Of a DNA stretch of 64,000 bases, positions 20,629 to 29,437 are shown piece after piece. The position numbers were made by a program, and so were the translations under genes. This DNA comes from Candidimonas humi (GTDB lineage: Bacteria; Pseudomonadota; Gammaproteobacteria; Burkholderiales; Burkholderiaceae_B): positions 186,001 through 250,000 of the forward strand of contig NZ_JAHTBN010000002.1 in NCBI RefSeq assembly GCF_019166065.1. The letters run 5' to 3'. Positions within the stretch are counted from its first letter, which is position 1; each line of letters opens with the position of its first letter. The notes beneath the pieces are model-generated. The model was given only the letters and a program-made list of their open reading frames with translations. It made no database searches and was not told the DNA's origin.

Positions 20629-21546
20629 CTACACCTCCATGCACGCCGCCTGGCGGCGGGCGCATTCCATGAAATCCAGTATCAGCTCGTCGTCCTGGTC
20701 TTCCGTGCGCCACACCAGGTCGACCGAGCCCTGGTAGCTTATGGGCAGCTCGCGCATCGCCAGCGCCCCCGACCCCTGCACGCCCCAGGCCGTGGCGCGC
20801 GACATGGGGGCGATCAGGTCTGTGCCTTCCAGCAGCCTGGCGCTGGTATGGATATAGGCCGATTCGATCAGGAAATTGGGCTTGCCCTGGTTCATGGCCT
20901 CCAGGGCCAGGTCTACCAGGCGCCGGAACGGGCTGCCCGGTGGCGGCACCACCCAAGGATATTCCAGGGTCCGCTCCCACGGGGCATCCGGCTCGCGCGC
21001 CAGCGGGTGCGTACGGCACATCGCCAGGCACAGCGGCGTATCGCACAGCTTCTCGCGGCCCACTTCCGGCGTGGGCTCTTCTTCCAGGCGCCCGACCAGC
21101 ACGTCCAGTTCTCCGCTATGCAGCCGCAAAGCGAGATGATCCACCGTGTCTTCGCGCACGCGCACGAAGACCTCGGGGTGCCGCCCGTGGAATTCGCGCA
21201 GCGCGCCCGGCAGCAGGGCGATCGCGGCCATGGGCGAGACGCCGACCGCGATCTGCCGGCGCACCGGCCCCTTCATGTACTGGACCACCGCGCGCGCCCG
21301 ATCCAGGCGCCCCACGATGGCCCGCGCCTGCCGCGCCAGCTCCAGGGCCAGCGGCAGCGGTTCCAGGCCACGCGCATGCCGCTCGAACAGCGGCGCCTCC
21401 AGATGGGCCTCGAAATCGCGCAACCACTTCGACAGCGCCGGCTGGGTGATATTGAATTCCTGCGCCACCTGGCTGACATTGGGCACTTCGCACAAGCGCA
21501 CCAGCATCTGCAGGTTCTTGAGCCTGATCTTGTAGCTCCAGTCCAC
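20629..21546 (-). CDS. LysR-family transcriptional regulator
   Basis: 305 residues with an N-terminal winged helix-turn-helix (about 8-67, including VAQEFNITQPALSKWLRDFE) and a C-terminal effector domain. I choose a GTG start at 21546 with AGGAGG six nt upstream; it lines up with the start of the second LysR in this window (MDWTHRIRLRNLK). The pair shares the motif LPLFERHARGL or close variants. It is divergent from the sulfatase gene and most likely controls the sulfatase-Bug pair. Effector unknown. Confidence 0.9.
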   Translation of the reverse strand: MDWSYKIRLKNLQMLVRLCEVPNVSQVAQEFNITQPALSKWLRDFEAHLEAPLFERHARGLEPLPLALELARQARAIVGRLDRARAVVQYMKGPVRRQIAVGVSPMAAIALLPGALREFHGRHPEVFVRVREDTVDHLALRLHSGELDVLVGRLEEEPTPEVGREKLCDTPLCLAMCRTHPLAREPDAPWERTLEYPWVVPPPGSPFRRLVDLALEAMNQGKPNFLIESAYIHTSARLLEGTDLIAPMSRATAWGVQGSGALAMRELPISYQGSVDLVWRTEDQDDELILDFMECARRQAACMEV

Positions 21547-21882
21547 GATTGCCTCCTGGCCGGGTGAATCGACACATCGGCCGGCCGCGCCGCCTGCCGG
21601 CGCCACCCAGCCATAACCAAATCACATGCATCGACAATTTATTTTCATTATTCATTTATACATTACTTGCCGATAATAGTTTCGGCGCCGCACCATACCG
21701 TGGGTCGCGCCCGCCGCAAGCCTCGCGCCCCGGTCCCGAGGCGCCAGCCGCGGCAAAAGCCGGCAAGCATGCACCGGGCGGCGAAAAGCGCCCGGCATTC
21801 CGGGGGCCAAGCGCCAGGACGTTCGCCGGAAATGGGCCGCGCAGACGGGCCGAACCGCCACGCGCGCCTCAAGGAACCAGCC
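21547..21882. promoter_or_regulatory. divergent control region between LysR and sulfatase genes
   Basis: 336 bp. An A+T-rich island at about 21635-21682 in otherwise G+C-rich DNA is the likely promoter and LysR-binding region. It contains CGATAAT (21671-21677), part of a longer motif found in two other control regions of the window. I place no exact -35/-10 pair. Confidence 0.5.
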
Positions 21883-23472
21883 ATGACCACGAAACGCCCG
21901 AATTTCCTGCTGTTCATCACCGACCAGCACAAAGCCGACCACCTGGGGGCCTACGGCAACCCCGTCCTGCGCACCCCCAACCTGGACGCGCTGGCCGCGC
22001 GCGGCTGGAAGGCGGAGAACTTCAATGTGGCCACGCCCATCTGCATGCCGAACCGCTCTTCGCTGATGACCGGCCGCATGCCCTCGGTGCACGGGGCGCG
22101 CCACAACGGCATTCCGCTCTCGCTGCAGGCCACGACCTTCGTCGAGAAGCTCCGGGATCACGGCTACCGCACCGCGCTGGTGGGCAAATCGCACTTGCAG
22201 AACATGACGGGCATCGCCGCGAAATGGCCGCGCCCGCAAGACCCCAGGACCGAGGGCGAGGCGCGCCATCCCCAGGGCGGCAACTACGACCAGGAATGGG
22301 CGCCCTTCTGGCGCAACGACCCGGACCACGACATGGAGCTCCCGTTCTACGGATTCTCCCGCGTGGCGCTGACGGTCGACCATGGCGACCAGGTCCAGGG
22401 CCATTACTGGCGCTGGCTCGAGGAAAATCATCCCGAAGCCGCCCGGTCGGCGGGCCCAGAACAAGCCATCCCCACGCCGGAATACGAGCTGAGCCGGTTC
22501 CGCCAGGCCTGGCGCACGCGGGTGCCGGAAGAGCTGTCCACCAATGGCTACATCGGCATGAAGACGCGCGAGCTGATCCGCGAATATGCGCAAGGAGAGC
22601 AGCCCTTCTTCATCCAGTGCTCGTTCCCCGACCCGCACCATCCCTTTACTCCCCACGGCAAATACTGGGGCATGTACCGGCCCGAAGAAGTCGACCTGCC
22701 CGCCTCGTTCCACGCCAGCCAGGCGCACACGCCGCCGGCGCACGTGGCCTGGCTCTACGAACAGCGCGACCGGGCCGCGGCGGTGAAGAACACGCCCGCG
22801 CTGTTTTCCTGTACCGAACGCGAGGCGCGCGAGGCCATCGCGCTGAACTACGGCTCGATCAGCCACATCGACCACGTCATCGGCGAAGTGATGGCCGAAC
22901 TGCGCGACCAGGGCCTGGCCGACGATACGGTGGTCATCTTCATGAGCGACCACGGCGACTACCTGGGCGACCACCAGTTGCTCTGGAAAGGCCCCATTCA
23001 CTACCGCAGCCTGATACGCACGCCGTTCATCTGGATGGACCCGGCAAACCCGCAGGCCCGCCACAACCAGGACGCGCTGGCCTCGACCATAGACGTCGCA
23101 GCCACCGTCCTGGAACGCAGCGGCGTCCTGCCCTATAACGGCATACAGGGGCAATCGCTGCTGCCGCTCATGGACAATCGCCGCAGTTCCCTGCGCGATC
23201 ACCTGCTGATCGAGGAAGAAGGCCAGCGCGTCATGTTCGGCCTGGACACTCGCGTGCGCATGCGCACCCTGGTCGACGGCAGGCACCGCCTGAGCCTGTA
23301 CGAGAAGGGCGCCTTCGGCGAACTCTACGACCTGCAGGAAGATCCGATGGAGCTCGTCAATCTGTGGGATGCGCCCGCGCATGCCGCGCGCAAGTCGGCC
23401 CTGCTGGAGGCGCTTGCCCTGGCCATGATCGACCACACCGACACCAGCCCCAACCCGACCGCGATCGCCTGA
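21883..23472 (+). CDS. Sulfatase / phosphonate-ester-hydrolase family enzyme
   Basis: 529-residue alkaline-phosphatase-superfamily hydrolase, expected to cleave sulfate or phosphonate monoesters after conversion of a cysteine to formylglycine. The modification site is Cys54 in ICMPNRSS, fitting C-x-P-x-R with an unusual Asn before Arg. Metal ligands include Asp14 (ITDQHKAD) and Asp356-His357 (MSDHGD), with Lys369 nearby. No signal peptide is visible, so it acts in the cytoplasm. The start has AAGGA upstream; the longer reading begins in the control region. A Bug protein gene follows 56 nt downstream, probably in the same transcript. Confidence 0.88.
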   Translation: MTTKRPNFLLFITDQHKADHLGAYGNPVLRTPNLDALAARGWKAENFNVATPICMPNRSSLMTGRMPSVHGARHNGIPLSLQATTFVEKLRDHGYRTALVGKSHLQNMTGIAAKWPRPQDPRTEGEARHPQGGNYDQEWAPFWRNDPDHDMELPFYGFSRVALTVDHGDQVQGHYWRWLEENHPEAARSAGPEQAIPTPEYELSRFRQAWRTRVPEELSTNGYIGMKTRELIREYAQGEQPFFIQCSFPDPHHPFTPHGKYWGMYRPEEVDLPASFHASQAHTPPAHVAWLYEQRDRAAAVKNTPALFSCTEREAREAIALNYGSISHIDHVIGEVMAELRDQGLADDTVVIFMSDHGDYLGDHQLLWKGPIHYRSLIRTPFIWMDPANPQARHNQDALASTIDVAATVLERSGVLPYNGIQGQSLLPLMDNRRSSLRDHLLIEEEGQRVMFGLDTRVRMRTLVDGRHRLSLYEKGAFGELYDLQEDPMELVNLWDAPAHAARKSALLEALALAMIDHTDTSPNPTAIA

Positions 23473-23528
23473 TCGCCACGAACACGGCGGCCCGCGAGGC
23501 CGCCGCACCATCACCAAAGGAGACCACT

Positions 23529-24512
23529 ATGTTGAACCGATCGATCAAGCGACCCCTGGCCTGCGGGCTGGGCGCGATCGTCCTGTGCCTGGGCGCCAAT
23601 GCACAGGCCGCCTATCCCGACCGCCCCATTTCCCTGGTCGTCAACTTCACCGCCGGCGGCCCGCTGGACATGGTGGCGCGCCTGCTGGCCGCCAAGGCCG
23701 GCGGCGAACTGCACCAGACGGTGATCGTCGAAAACAAGCCCGGCGCATCGGGCACCATCGGCGGCGAATATGTGGCACGCGCCAAGCCCGACGGCTACAC
23801 CTTGCTGATCGCCGTCGACACCCTGGTCACCGTCAACCCCTTCGTCTACAAGAACAACCATTTCGATCCGCGCACCACGCTGTCCACCATCGGCCGCTGC
23901 GGTTCGTTCAACCTGGGGCTGGTCACGCGCACCGGCCTGGGGCCGACCGACCTGAAGCAGTTCGTGGCGATGGCGGGCAAGCAGCACCTGAGCTACGCCT
24001 CGGCCGGCGCCGCTTCGCCCGGGCACCTGGCGATGGAAGCCTTCCGCCTCGGGGCGCACACGCAGATGACGCACATACCCTATAAGGGCAATGCCCCCGC
24101 CGTCAATGCGCTGCTCGCCGGCCAGGTGGACAGCGGCTTCCTGTCCGTTTCGAACATGGTGCCGAACATCCGCGCGCACAAGCTGGTCGCCCTGGCGGTC
24201 TCGGGCAAGACGCGCGATCCGTTGCTGCCCGAAGTGCCCACCATCGCGGAATCGGGCCTGCCCGGCATGCAGAACTTCGACATGCAATTCGGCTTCGTGC
24301 TGATGGCGCCGAAAAACACGCCCAAGGACATCATCGTGCGCTGGAACGGGCTCTTGAACAAATTCCTGCAGGACCCGGACGTGCTGGCCAAGCTCAAGAA
24401 CCTGGACATCCAGCCCACGATCGGCACGCCCGAACAGGCCGAGCAGACGCTGAGCGCGACAGCCAAGCAATGGCAGGCCGTGATCGAGCAGGCGCACATC
24501 ACCGCCGACTGA
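23529..24512 (+). CDS. Bug-family tripartite tricarboxylate transporter substrate-binding protein
   Basis: 327-residue periplasmic binding protein with a signal peptide (about 1-26) and a mature start at YPDRPISLVVNFTAGG, the usual Bug pattern. The family binds carboxylated ligands, often via two bridging waters. A strong AGGAG ribosome site precedes the ATG. No TctA/TctB membrane genes are near, so it is an orphan binding protein that may share a transporter or act in sensing. Its position after the sulfatase suggests a ligand related to the sulfatase substrate or product. Confidence 0.9.
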   Translation: MLNRSIKRPLACGLGAIVLCLGANAQAAYPDRPISLVVNFTAGGPLDMVARLLAAKAGGELHQTVIVENKPGASGTIGGEYVARAKPDGYTLLIAVDTLVTVNPFVYKNNHFDPRTTLSTIGRCGSFNLGLVTRTGLGPTDLKQFVAMAGKQHLSYASAGAASPGHLAMEAFRLGAHTQMTHIPYKGNAPAVNALLAGQVDSGFLSVSNMVPNIRAHKLVALAVSGKTRDPLLPEVPTIAESGLPGMQNFDMQFGFVLMAPKNTPKDIIVRWNGLLNKFLQDPDVLAKLKNLDIQPTIGTPEQAEQTLSATAKQWQAVIEQAHITAD

Positions 24513-24522
24513 GGCGGCGAAC

Positions 24523-24546
24523 GGCGGCCCGGCGCAGCCGGCCGCC
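24523..24546. terminator. G+C-rich hairpin between convergent genes
   Basis: GGCGGCC (24523-24529) pairs with GGCCGCC (24540-24546). It lies between the ends of the Bug and cyclodeaminase-like genes. There is no T tract, so termination is only a likely role. Confidence 0.4.
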
Positions 24547-24552
24547 CGCGCT

Positions 24553-25653
24553 TCAGTTGCGGATGTCCTGCAGGAACCACTCCTGCGGCAATTCCCGGCC
24601 CAGGCCCAGCTCGCGGGCCTTGCGGTACACCAGGCCGCCCACCGCGGAAAACTGCACGCCCCAGTTGCCCACGGTGTAGTAGAAGGTGATCTGCTCGTCG
24701 TTGACGCGGCCGGGAGCCTGCCCGGAAATCACGTCGGTGTAGATCGGCCAGTCCTCGGTGCGAATGCGCTGCTGCTTGGGCTTGGGCAGGCGTTCCTGCT
24801 CTTGCTGCGTGCCCGCCACGTAGGCGCCCGGGCTGCCCGAGATGCCCTTCCTGAAGCGCTCGGTTTCCGGCATGGGCAGCACTTCCCGGCCCTGCTGTAT
24901 TTTTACGTCGAAGCGGTCCACCACCGCGGCGCTGAGCTCGCGCGGCGCCAGCGCCACCACATGCATGCCGGGCTCCAGCCACTCGGCCTCGAGGACCGGG
25001 GTCATGCTGTCGGTGCAGGTCGCGACGATGTCCGCGCCGCGCACGGCCTCGCGGGCCGTATCCATGGGCACGACCTCGATGCCCGAGCGCTCGCTCATTT
25101 CTTGCGCAAAGCGCAAGCGGTTGGCAGGGCTGCGGCTGTATACCCGCACGCGCCGGATGTCGCGCACGGCGGTAATGGCGTCGAAGAAGGTGCGGGCCAT
25201 GCCGCCCGAACCGATGATGCACAGCTCGCGCGACGCTTGCCGCGACAGCAGGCGCGTGCCGATGCCGGCGGCCCCGCCCACGCGCATGTGCTGCAGGTGG
25301 CCGTCGTTCATGAGCGCGAGCGGCTCGCCATTGCCGGTGCTGAACAGGAACACCAGGCCGCAATAAGTGCCCGGCTGCGTGCAGAATTTCTGCTCGCTTC
25401 CCGCTTTCTCGCCGGCCCGCGGCCATACCAGGATGTCGGACTTCAGCCGCACCGCGAGGATGCCGTCGCTGGTCCCTTCCACCGAACCGTAGCGGTAATA
25501 GCCGTCATCCCAGTCGCAGGGGACGTACGTGTCGATCCGCGGCCGGCCTATGGCCGCGCCCGTCAACAGCCCCGCGAATGCCGTCTCCTGGACGGCAATG
25601 CAATCGCGCATGTCCAGGACACGCTCCACCACCTCGTTGTCGATCAAAAGCAC
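24553..25653 (-). CDS. Ornithine cyclodeaminase / mu-crystallin family protein
   Basis: 366-residue NAD(P)-dependent enzyme. Members deaminate ornithine to proline or reduce ketimines and keto acids. The dinucleotide-binding loop is GSGGMA at 147-152, preceded by the family's RVGGAAGIGTRLL segment near 124-136. The start is GTG with AAGGAG placed 6 nt upstream. The protein is somewhat longer than typical (about 320), with an extended tail that may indicate a subfamily with another substrate. It is divergent from a second Bug gene. True reaction unknown. Confidence 0.82.
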   Translation of the reverse strand: MLLIDNEVVERVLDMRDCIAVQETAFAGLLTGAAIGRPRIDTYVPCDWDDGYYRYGSVEGTSDGILAVRLKSDILVWPRAGEKAGSEQKFCTQPGTYCGLVFLFSTGNGEPLALMNDGHLQHMRVGGAAGIGTRLLSRQASRELCIIGSGGMARTFFDAITAVRDIRRVRVYSRSPANRLRFAQEMSERSGIEVVPMDTAREAVRGADIVATCTDSMTPVLEAEWLEPGMHVVALAPRELSAAVVDRFDVKIQQGREVLPMPETERFRKGISGSPGAYVAGTQQEQERLPKPKQQRIRTEDWPIYTDVISGQAPGRVNDEQITFYYTVGNWGVQFSAVGGLVYRKARELGLGRELPQEWFLQDIRN

Positions 25654-25858
25654 ACTGCTCTCCTTGCGTTTGCGCCTAGCCGTGCAAATTCCCGATCACA
25701 AATCTTTACGGGCTCGCCGTACTTAACTTACAATCATTTTGCCATGCGTTGGAATACTATGGAATACCATTATCACCGATGCCATGGCACAGCGCCGCAC
25801 TGCGCCCTACGTAGCCCGACGCCCCATGTCCAGATGTAGTCCTTCTGCGGAGATACTC

Positions 25859-26827
25859 ATGAAATGGCTTGGTTGTCTGGGAATTTGCGCCGCTTTGGCA
25901 TTGGCCCCGTTCGGCTCGCCGCGGGCCGACACCTACCCGAGCAGGCCGATCCGCCTCATCGCTCCTTACGCCCCGGGCGGCGGCGTGGACATCATGGCGC
26001 GCCTGGTCGCCCAATACCTGTCCAAGGCGATAGGGCAATCGGTGGTCGTGGAAAACAAGCCCGGCGCCGGCGGCGTAACCGGCACCGAGGTGCTGGTGAA
26101 CTCGCCCCCCGACGGCTATACCCTGATCCTGGCGTCCTCTTCGCCCATAGTGGTCGCGCCCTACCTGCTGAAGAAACTCAGCTACGACCCGGCCAAGGAT
26201 CTGGCGCCGATCTCGCTCATTGCCAATATCCCTGCGATCCTGCTGGTCAAGCCGTCCTCGCCCTACAACACCATCCAGCAGATCATCGCGGCCGCCAAGG
26301 CCAACCCAGGCAAGCTGACGTTCTCGTCATCGGGGGTCGGGGGCACCGCGCACCTGTCGGCGCAAATGCTCAAGATCATGGCCGGGGTCGACATGCTGCA
26401 CGTGCCGTACCGGGGCACGGGGCCGGCCATCGCGGCCGTCATGGGCGGGCAGGTGACCATGACCTTCGCCGACGTCATTTCCGGCCTGCCCTACGTCAAG
26501 GGCGGACAACTCAAGGCGGTCGCCTTCACCACGCCCGGCCACTTGGCGGCCCTTCCCAAGCTGCCTTCCATCGCCAGCGTGCTGCCAGGCTACTCGGCCA
26601 CGGTATGGTACGGGGTGCTCGCGCCGGCCAAGACGCCCAAGGCCATTATCGCCAAACTCAACAAGGCGCTGGTGCAGGCCGTGCATTCCCCCGGCATGGT
26701 CAAGACCCTGGCCAACGAAGGCGTGACGCCCATCGGCGACTCGCCGGAACAGTTCGCCCGCTTCATCAAGGAAGACGGCGCGCGCTGGTCGAAGATCATC
26801 CACGAATCGGGCATGAAGCCCGAATAA
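25859..26827 (+). CDS. Bug-family substrate-binding protein
   Basis: 322-residue periplasmic protein, signal peptide about 1-22, mature part starting TYPSRPIRLIAPYAPGGGVD. The GAGG-VTGTE and DGYTLIL motifs follow. I start at the ATG with GGAG upstream; the longer reading lacks a signal peptide. It is divergent from the cyclodeaminase-like gene and convergent with LysR, with no membrane transporter genes nearby. Ligand unknown. Confidence 0.9.
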   Translation: MKWLGCLGICAALALAPFGSPRADTYPSRPIRLIAPYAPGGGVDIMARLVAQYLSKAIGQSVVVENKPGAGGVTGTEVLVNSPPDGYTLILASSSPIVVAPYLLKKLSYDPAKDLAPISLIANIPAILLVKPSSPYNTIQQIIAAAKANPGKLTFSSSGVGGTAHLSAQMLKIMAGVDMLHVPYRGTGPAIAAVMGGQVTMTFADVISGLPYVKGGQLKAVAFTTPGHLAALPKLPSIASVLPGYSATVWYGVLAPAKTPKAIIAKLNKALVQAVHSPGMVKTLANEGVTPIGDSPEQFARFIKEDGARWSKIIHESGMKPE

Positions 26828-26854
26828 CGCGGCCTCTCCGCCGCGAGGCATGGC

Positions 26855-26874
26855 GGGGGCGCCGCGGCGCCCCC
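26855..26874. terminator. 20-bp perfect G+C palindrome after the Bug gene
   Basis: GGGGGCGCC and GGCGCCCCC are separated by only GC, so the 20 bases are fully self-complementary. It lies 28 nt past the Bug stop between convergent genes. There is no T tract. A bidirectional terminator or a protein-binding site is possible. Confidence 0.45.
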
Positions 26875-26969
26875 GGAACCCCGCCGGGCCGCAAGAGACG
26901 CCAGCCACGCCCCTCCGCCTGCGCGCCGGGCGGCGACCCGAAATCGATCCCGGCCGGACGGTACGGGCC

Positions 26970-27893
26970 CTATGCCTCGTAGTCGCGGGCAATGCGGCGT
27001 ATGCAGGCCAGCGCCGCCTCGACCGCCTGCGGGTATAGCTCGTCCCTGCGCCAGTACATCGACACCGAGCCGAAGCCCGGGAATTCGATGGGCAGCGTGC
27101 GCAGCAACTGCAGCCGCCCCAGCATGCGGGTCGCGCGGCGCGAGGCCGTGCCTATCATGTCGCTGTTGTTCAACATGGTGATGTTGGCCGTCACCGAATT
27201 CGACACCACGTAATCGGGCGGCGGTTCCTGGCGCACCGCCGCCAGCGCCTGGTCCATGGCATTGCGTATCGGGGTGCCGCGCGGCCACACCACCCAACGG
27301 TAGGAGCGCACCTCGTCCCAGTCCAGCGACTCGCGCTCGAACAGGGGATGTCCGGCGCGCGCCACCAGATCTATGGGTTCGACATACAGCACTTCGGCGC
27401 ACACGCTGGATTCGTCATAGCGCTCGGTGATGCTGCGGCCCAGCACAATGTCGAGATCGCCCTGGCTGAGCTGGTTGAGCAGCCTGTCTATGGTCCCTTC
27501 GATGAAATCGACGTGCAACTGCGGCATTTCCTCGAGCAGCGCCAGCACCGCGCGCGGCGCGGTCTCCGAAGCCGCCGCGCCCGAGGCCCCGATCACCAGC
27601 CTGCCGCCGCCGCCCTCGCGCTGGGCCTGCATGTCGGAGGCGGCCCGGTCGAGCTGCGCGTCGATGCGCCGGGCGTGGGCCACCAGCATCTCGCCATGGG
27701 GCGTCAGGCGCAGTCCCCGGGCGTGGCGTTCGAACAGCGGCAGGCCTATGTCTTCCTCGAGATCCTTGAGCCACTTGGACAGGCCGGGCTGAGTGGTGTT
27801 CAGCATGGCGGCCGAATGGCTCAGATTGCGCGTCTGGGCCAGGCTGAGAATGATCTTCAAGTTGCGCAAGCGTATGCGATGAGTCCAGTCCAT
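26970..27893 (-). CDS. LysR-family regulator, probable regulator of the gentisate genes
   Basis: 307 residues, N-terminal winged helix-turn-helix (about 7-66, MLNTTQPGLSKWLKDLE) and substrate-binding-like C-terminal domain. It is a paralogue of the LysR at 20.6-21.5 kb. It lies divergent from gentisate dioxygenase across a 271-bp control region, the classic arrangement for a LysR activator and its target. The shared element described at 28104 makes it a candidate regulator of the ABC importer as well. Confidence 0.9.
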   Translation of the reverse strand: MDWTHRIRLRNLKIILSLAQTRNLSHSAAMLNTTQPGLSKWLKDLEEDIGLPLFERHARGLRLTPHGEMLVAHARRIDAQLDRAASDMQAQREGGGGRLVIGASGAAASETAPRAVLALLEEMPQLHVDFIEGTIDRLLNQLSQGDLDIVLGRSITERYDESSVCAEVLYVEPIDLVARAGHPLFERESLDWDEVRSYRWVVWPRGTPIRNAMDQALAAVRQEPPPDYVVSNSVTANITMLNNSDMIGTASRRATRMLGRLQLLRTLPIEFPGFGSVSMYWRRDELYPQAVEAALACIRRIARDYEA

Positions 27894-28099
27894 GGGGTCC
27901 GCGTAACGTTGAAGGCCGCCAGGCGGCCCGAGGCAGTATGCATTTCATCATATGTACGCGCGGCCGTCGCAGGAATCGGCCGGTAGGCTAGGGCATGCCC
28001 ATGCGCGGCCCGTCGGGAGCAAAGAGAAATGCCGGTTTTATAGCTCGTGAAATGCCCGCTTTGCTGCGCGGCGGCCTGGTATGGCGGAAGACTTGCTTA

Positions 28100-28121
28100 T
28101 ATAATTATCGAAAATAATTAT
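28100..28121 (+). promoter_or_regulatory. A+T-rich dyad overlapping a possible -10 upstream of gentisate dioxygenase
   Basis: ATAATTAT (28101-28108) and its complement (28114-28121) flank CGAAA. TATAAT at 28100-28105 could be the -10; no good -35 is present, as is usual for an activator-dependent promoter. The core ATTATCGAAAAT (28104-28115) recurs upstream of the ABC importer. Confidence 0.55.
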
Positions 28122-28164
28122 TTTTTTATAAAAAACCTACGCCACACACCTACGCGAGGCCATC

Positions 28165-29286
28165 ATGAGTCGAGCCGCCAGAGCCAATTACCGAGAAGAC
28201 GTCGCCGGGCGCGCCAATGTCGAGGATACGCCGGAACTGCTGGCCTACTACGACCAACTCGAAAACCTGCGGGCCGGCGCGCTATGGACCGTCGCCAACA
28301 AGATCGAGCCCTGGCAGCCGCAATCCAGCTCGGTGCCGGTGCTCTGGCGCTACCAGGACCTGCGCGCCCATGTGCTGCGTTCGGCCGAACTGGTGTCGCC
28401 CGAAAAGGCCGGCCGGCGCGTCATCTACCTGAACAATCCCGGCCGCAAGGACGTGGCCGCCGCCGTCGGCTGGCTGTATTCGGGGCTGCAGACCATGCGT
28501 CCCGGCGAGCTGGCCTCGGCGCACGCCCATTCGGCCAGCGCGCTGCGCTTCATCATGGAAGGCCAGGGGGCCTACACCATCGTCGACGGCCACAAGATGA
28601 CGCTGGGCGCCAACGACTTCGTGCTGACGCCCAACGGCACCTGGCACGAACACGGCGTCAGCGCCGAGGGCACGCCCTGCATCTGGCAGGACGGGCTGGA
28701 CATCCCCCTGATGAATGCGCTCGAGGCCAACTTCTACGTGGTCCACCCCGACCTGCAGCAGGCCGTCACGCATCCGGTGGGCGACAGCACGGCGATCTGG
28801 GGCGCCACCGCCCTGCATCCCGTCGGCCACACCTGGGACAAGGGCTACTCGCCGCTCTTCAAGTACCAATGGGAACCCACCTACGAGGCCCTGTCGCGCT
28901 ACGCCCGCGTCACCGACGGTTCGCCCTACGACGGCGTCATCATGGATTACGTCAACCCGCTGACCGGCGGCCCGGTCATGCAGACCATAGGCGCCAGCAT
29001 GCAAATGCTGCGCCCCGGCGAACACACCAAGGCGCACCGCCACACCGGCAGCTTCATCTACCAAGTGGCCAAGGGCCAGGGCTGGTCCGTCATCAACGGC
29101 CAACGCTTCGACTGGCGCGAGCGCGACATCTTCTGCGTGCCCTCGTGGATGTTCCACGAGCATGCCAATGCCAGCGCCAGCGAGGACGCCTGCCTGTTCT
29201 GCTTCAACGACCTGCCCGTCATGAAGGCCCTGGGCCTGTATCGCGAACAGGCGCTGGCCGAGAACGGCGGACGCCAGGCGGCTTGA
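28165..29286 (+). CDS. gtdA: Gentisate 1,2-dioxygenase (copy 1)
   Basis: Fe(II) bicupin enzyme that opens the ring of gentisate to give maleylpyruvate. The 373-residue product has the N-terminal cupin metal site His120-x-His122 (SAHAHSASALRFIMEG) with His161 and His163 (TWHEHGV), and a second cupin domain near 272-350. A GAGG ribosome site precedes the ATG. It is followed by a fumarylpyruvate hydrolase-type gene. No maleylpyruvate isomerase is present in this module; the one at 52.9 kb could serve both. It differs clearly from copy 2. Confidence 0.9.
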   Translation: MSRAARANYREDVAGRANVEDTPELLAYYDQLENLRAGALWTVANKIEPWQPQSSSVPVLWRYQDLRAHVLRSAELVSPEKAGRRVIYLNNPGRKDVAAAVGWLYSGLQTMRPGELASAHAHSASALRFIMEGQGAYTIVDGHKMTLGANDFVLTPNGTWHEHGVSAEGTPCIWQDGLDIPLMNALEANFYVVHPDLQQAVTHPVGDSTAIWGATALHPVGHTWDKGYSPLFKYQWEPTYEALSRYARVTDGSPYDGVIMDYVNPLTGGPVMQTIGASMQMLRPGEHTKAHRHTGSFIYQVAKGQGWSVINGQRFDWRERDIFCVPSWMFHEHANASASEDACLFCFNDLPVMKALGLYREQALAENGGRQAA

Positions 29287-29437
29287 GCGCCGCGCCGGCC
29301 CGGCCCTCGCCAGCGGCCTTGGGATCGCCGCGCATCCGTGCGCAAGACGCCCGCAGCGATTTCGTACGCAAGCCTCTTTCATCAATCCGGCCCCGCAAAG
29401 CATCGAGCGGGATTCAACCCAAAACAGGAAACCATCC

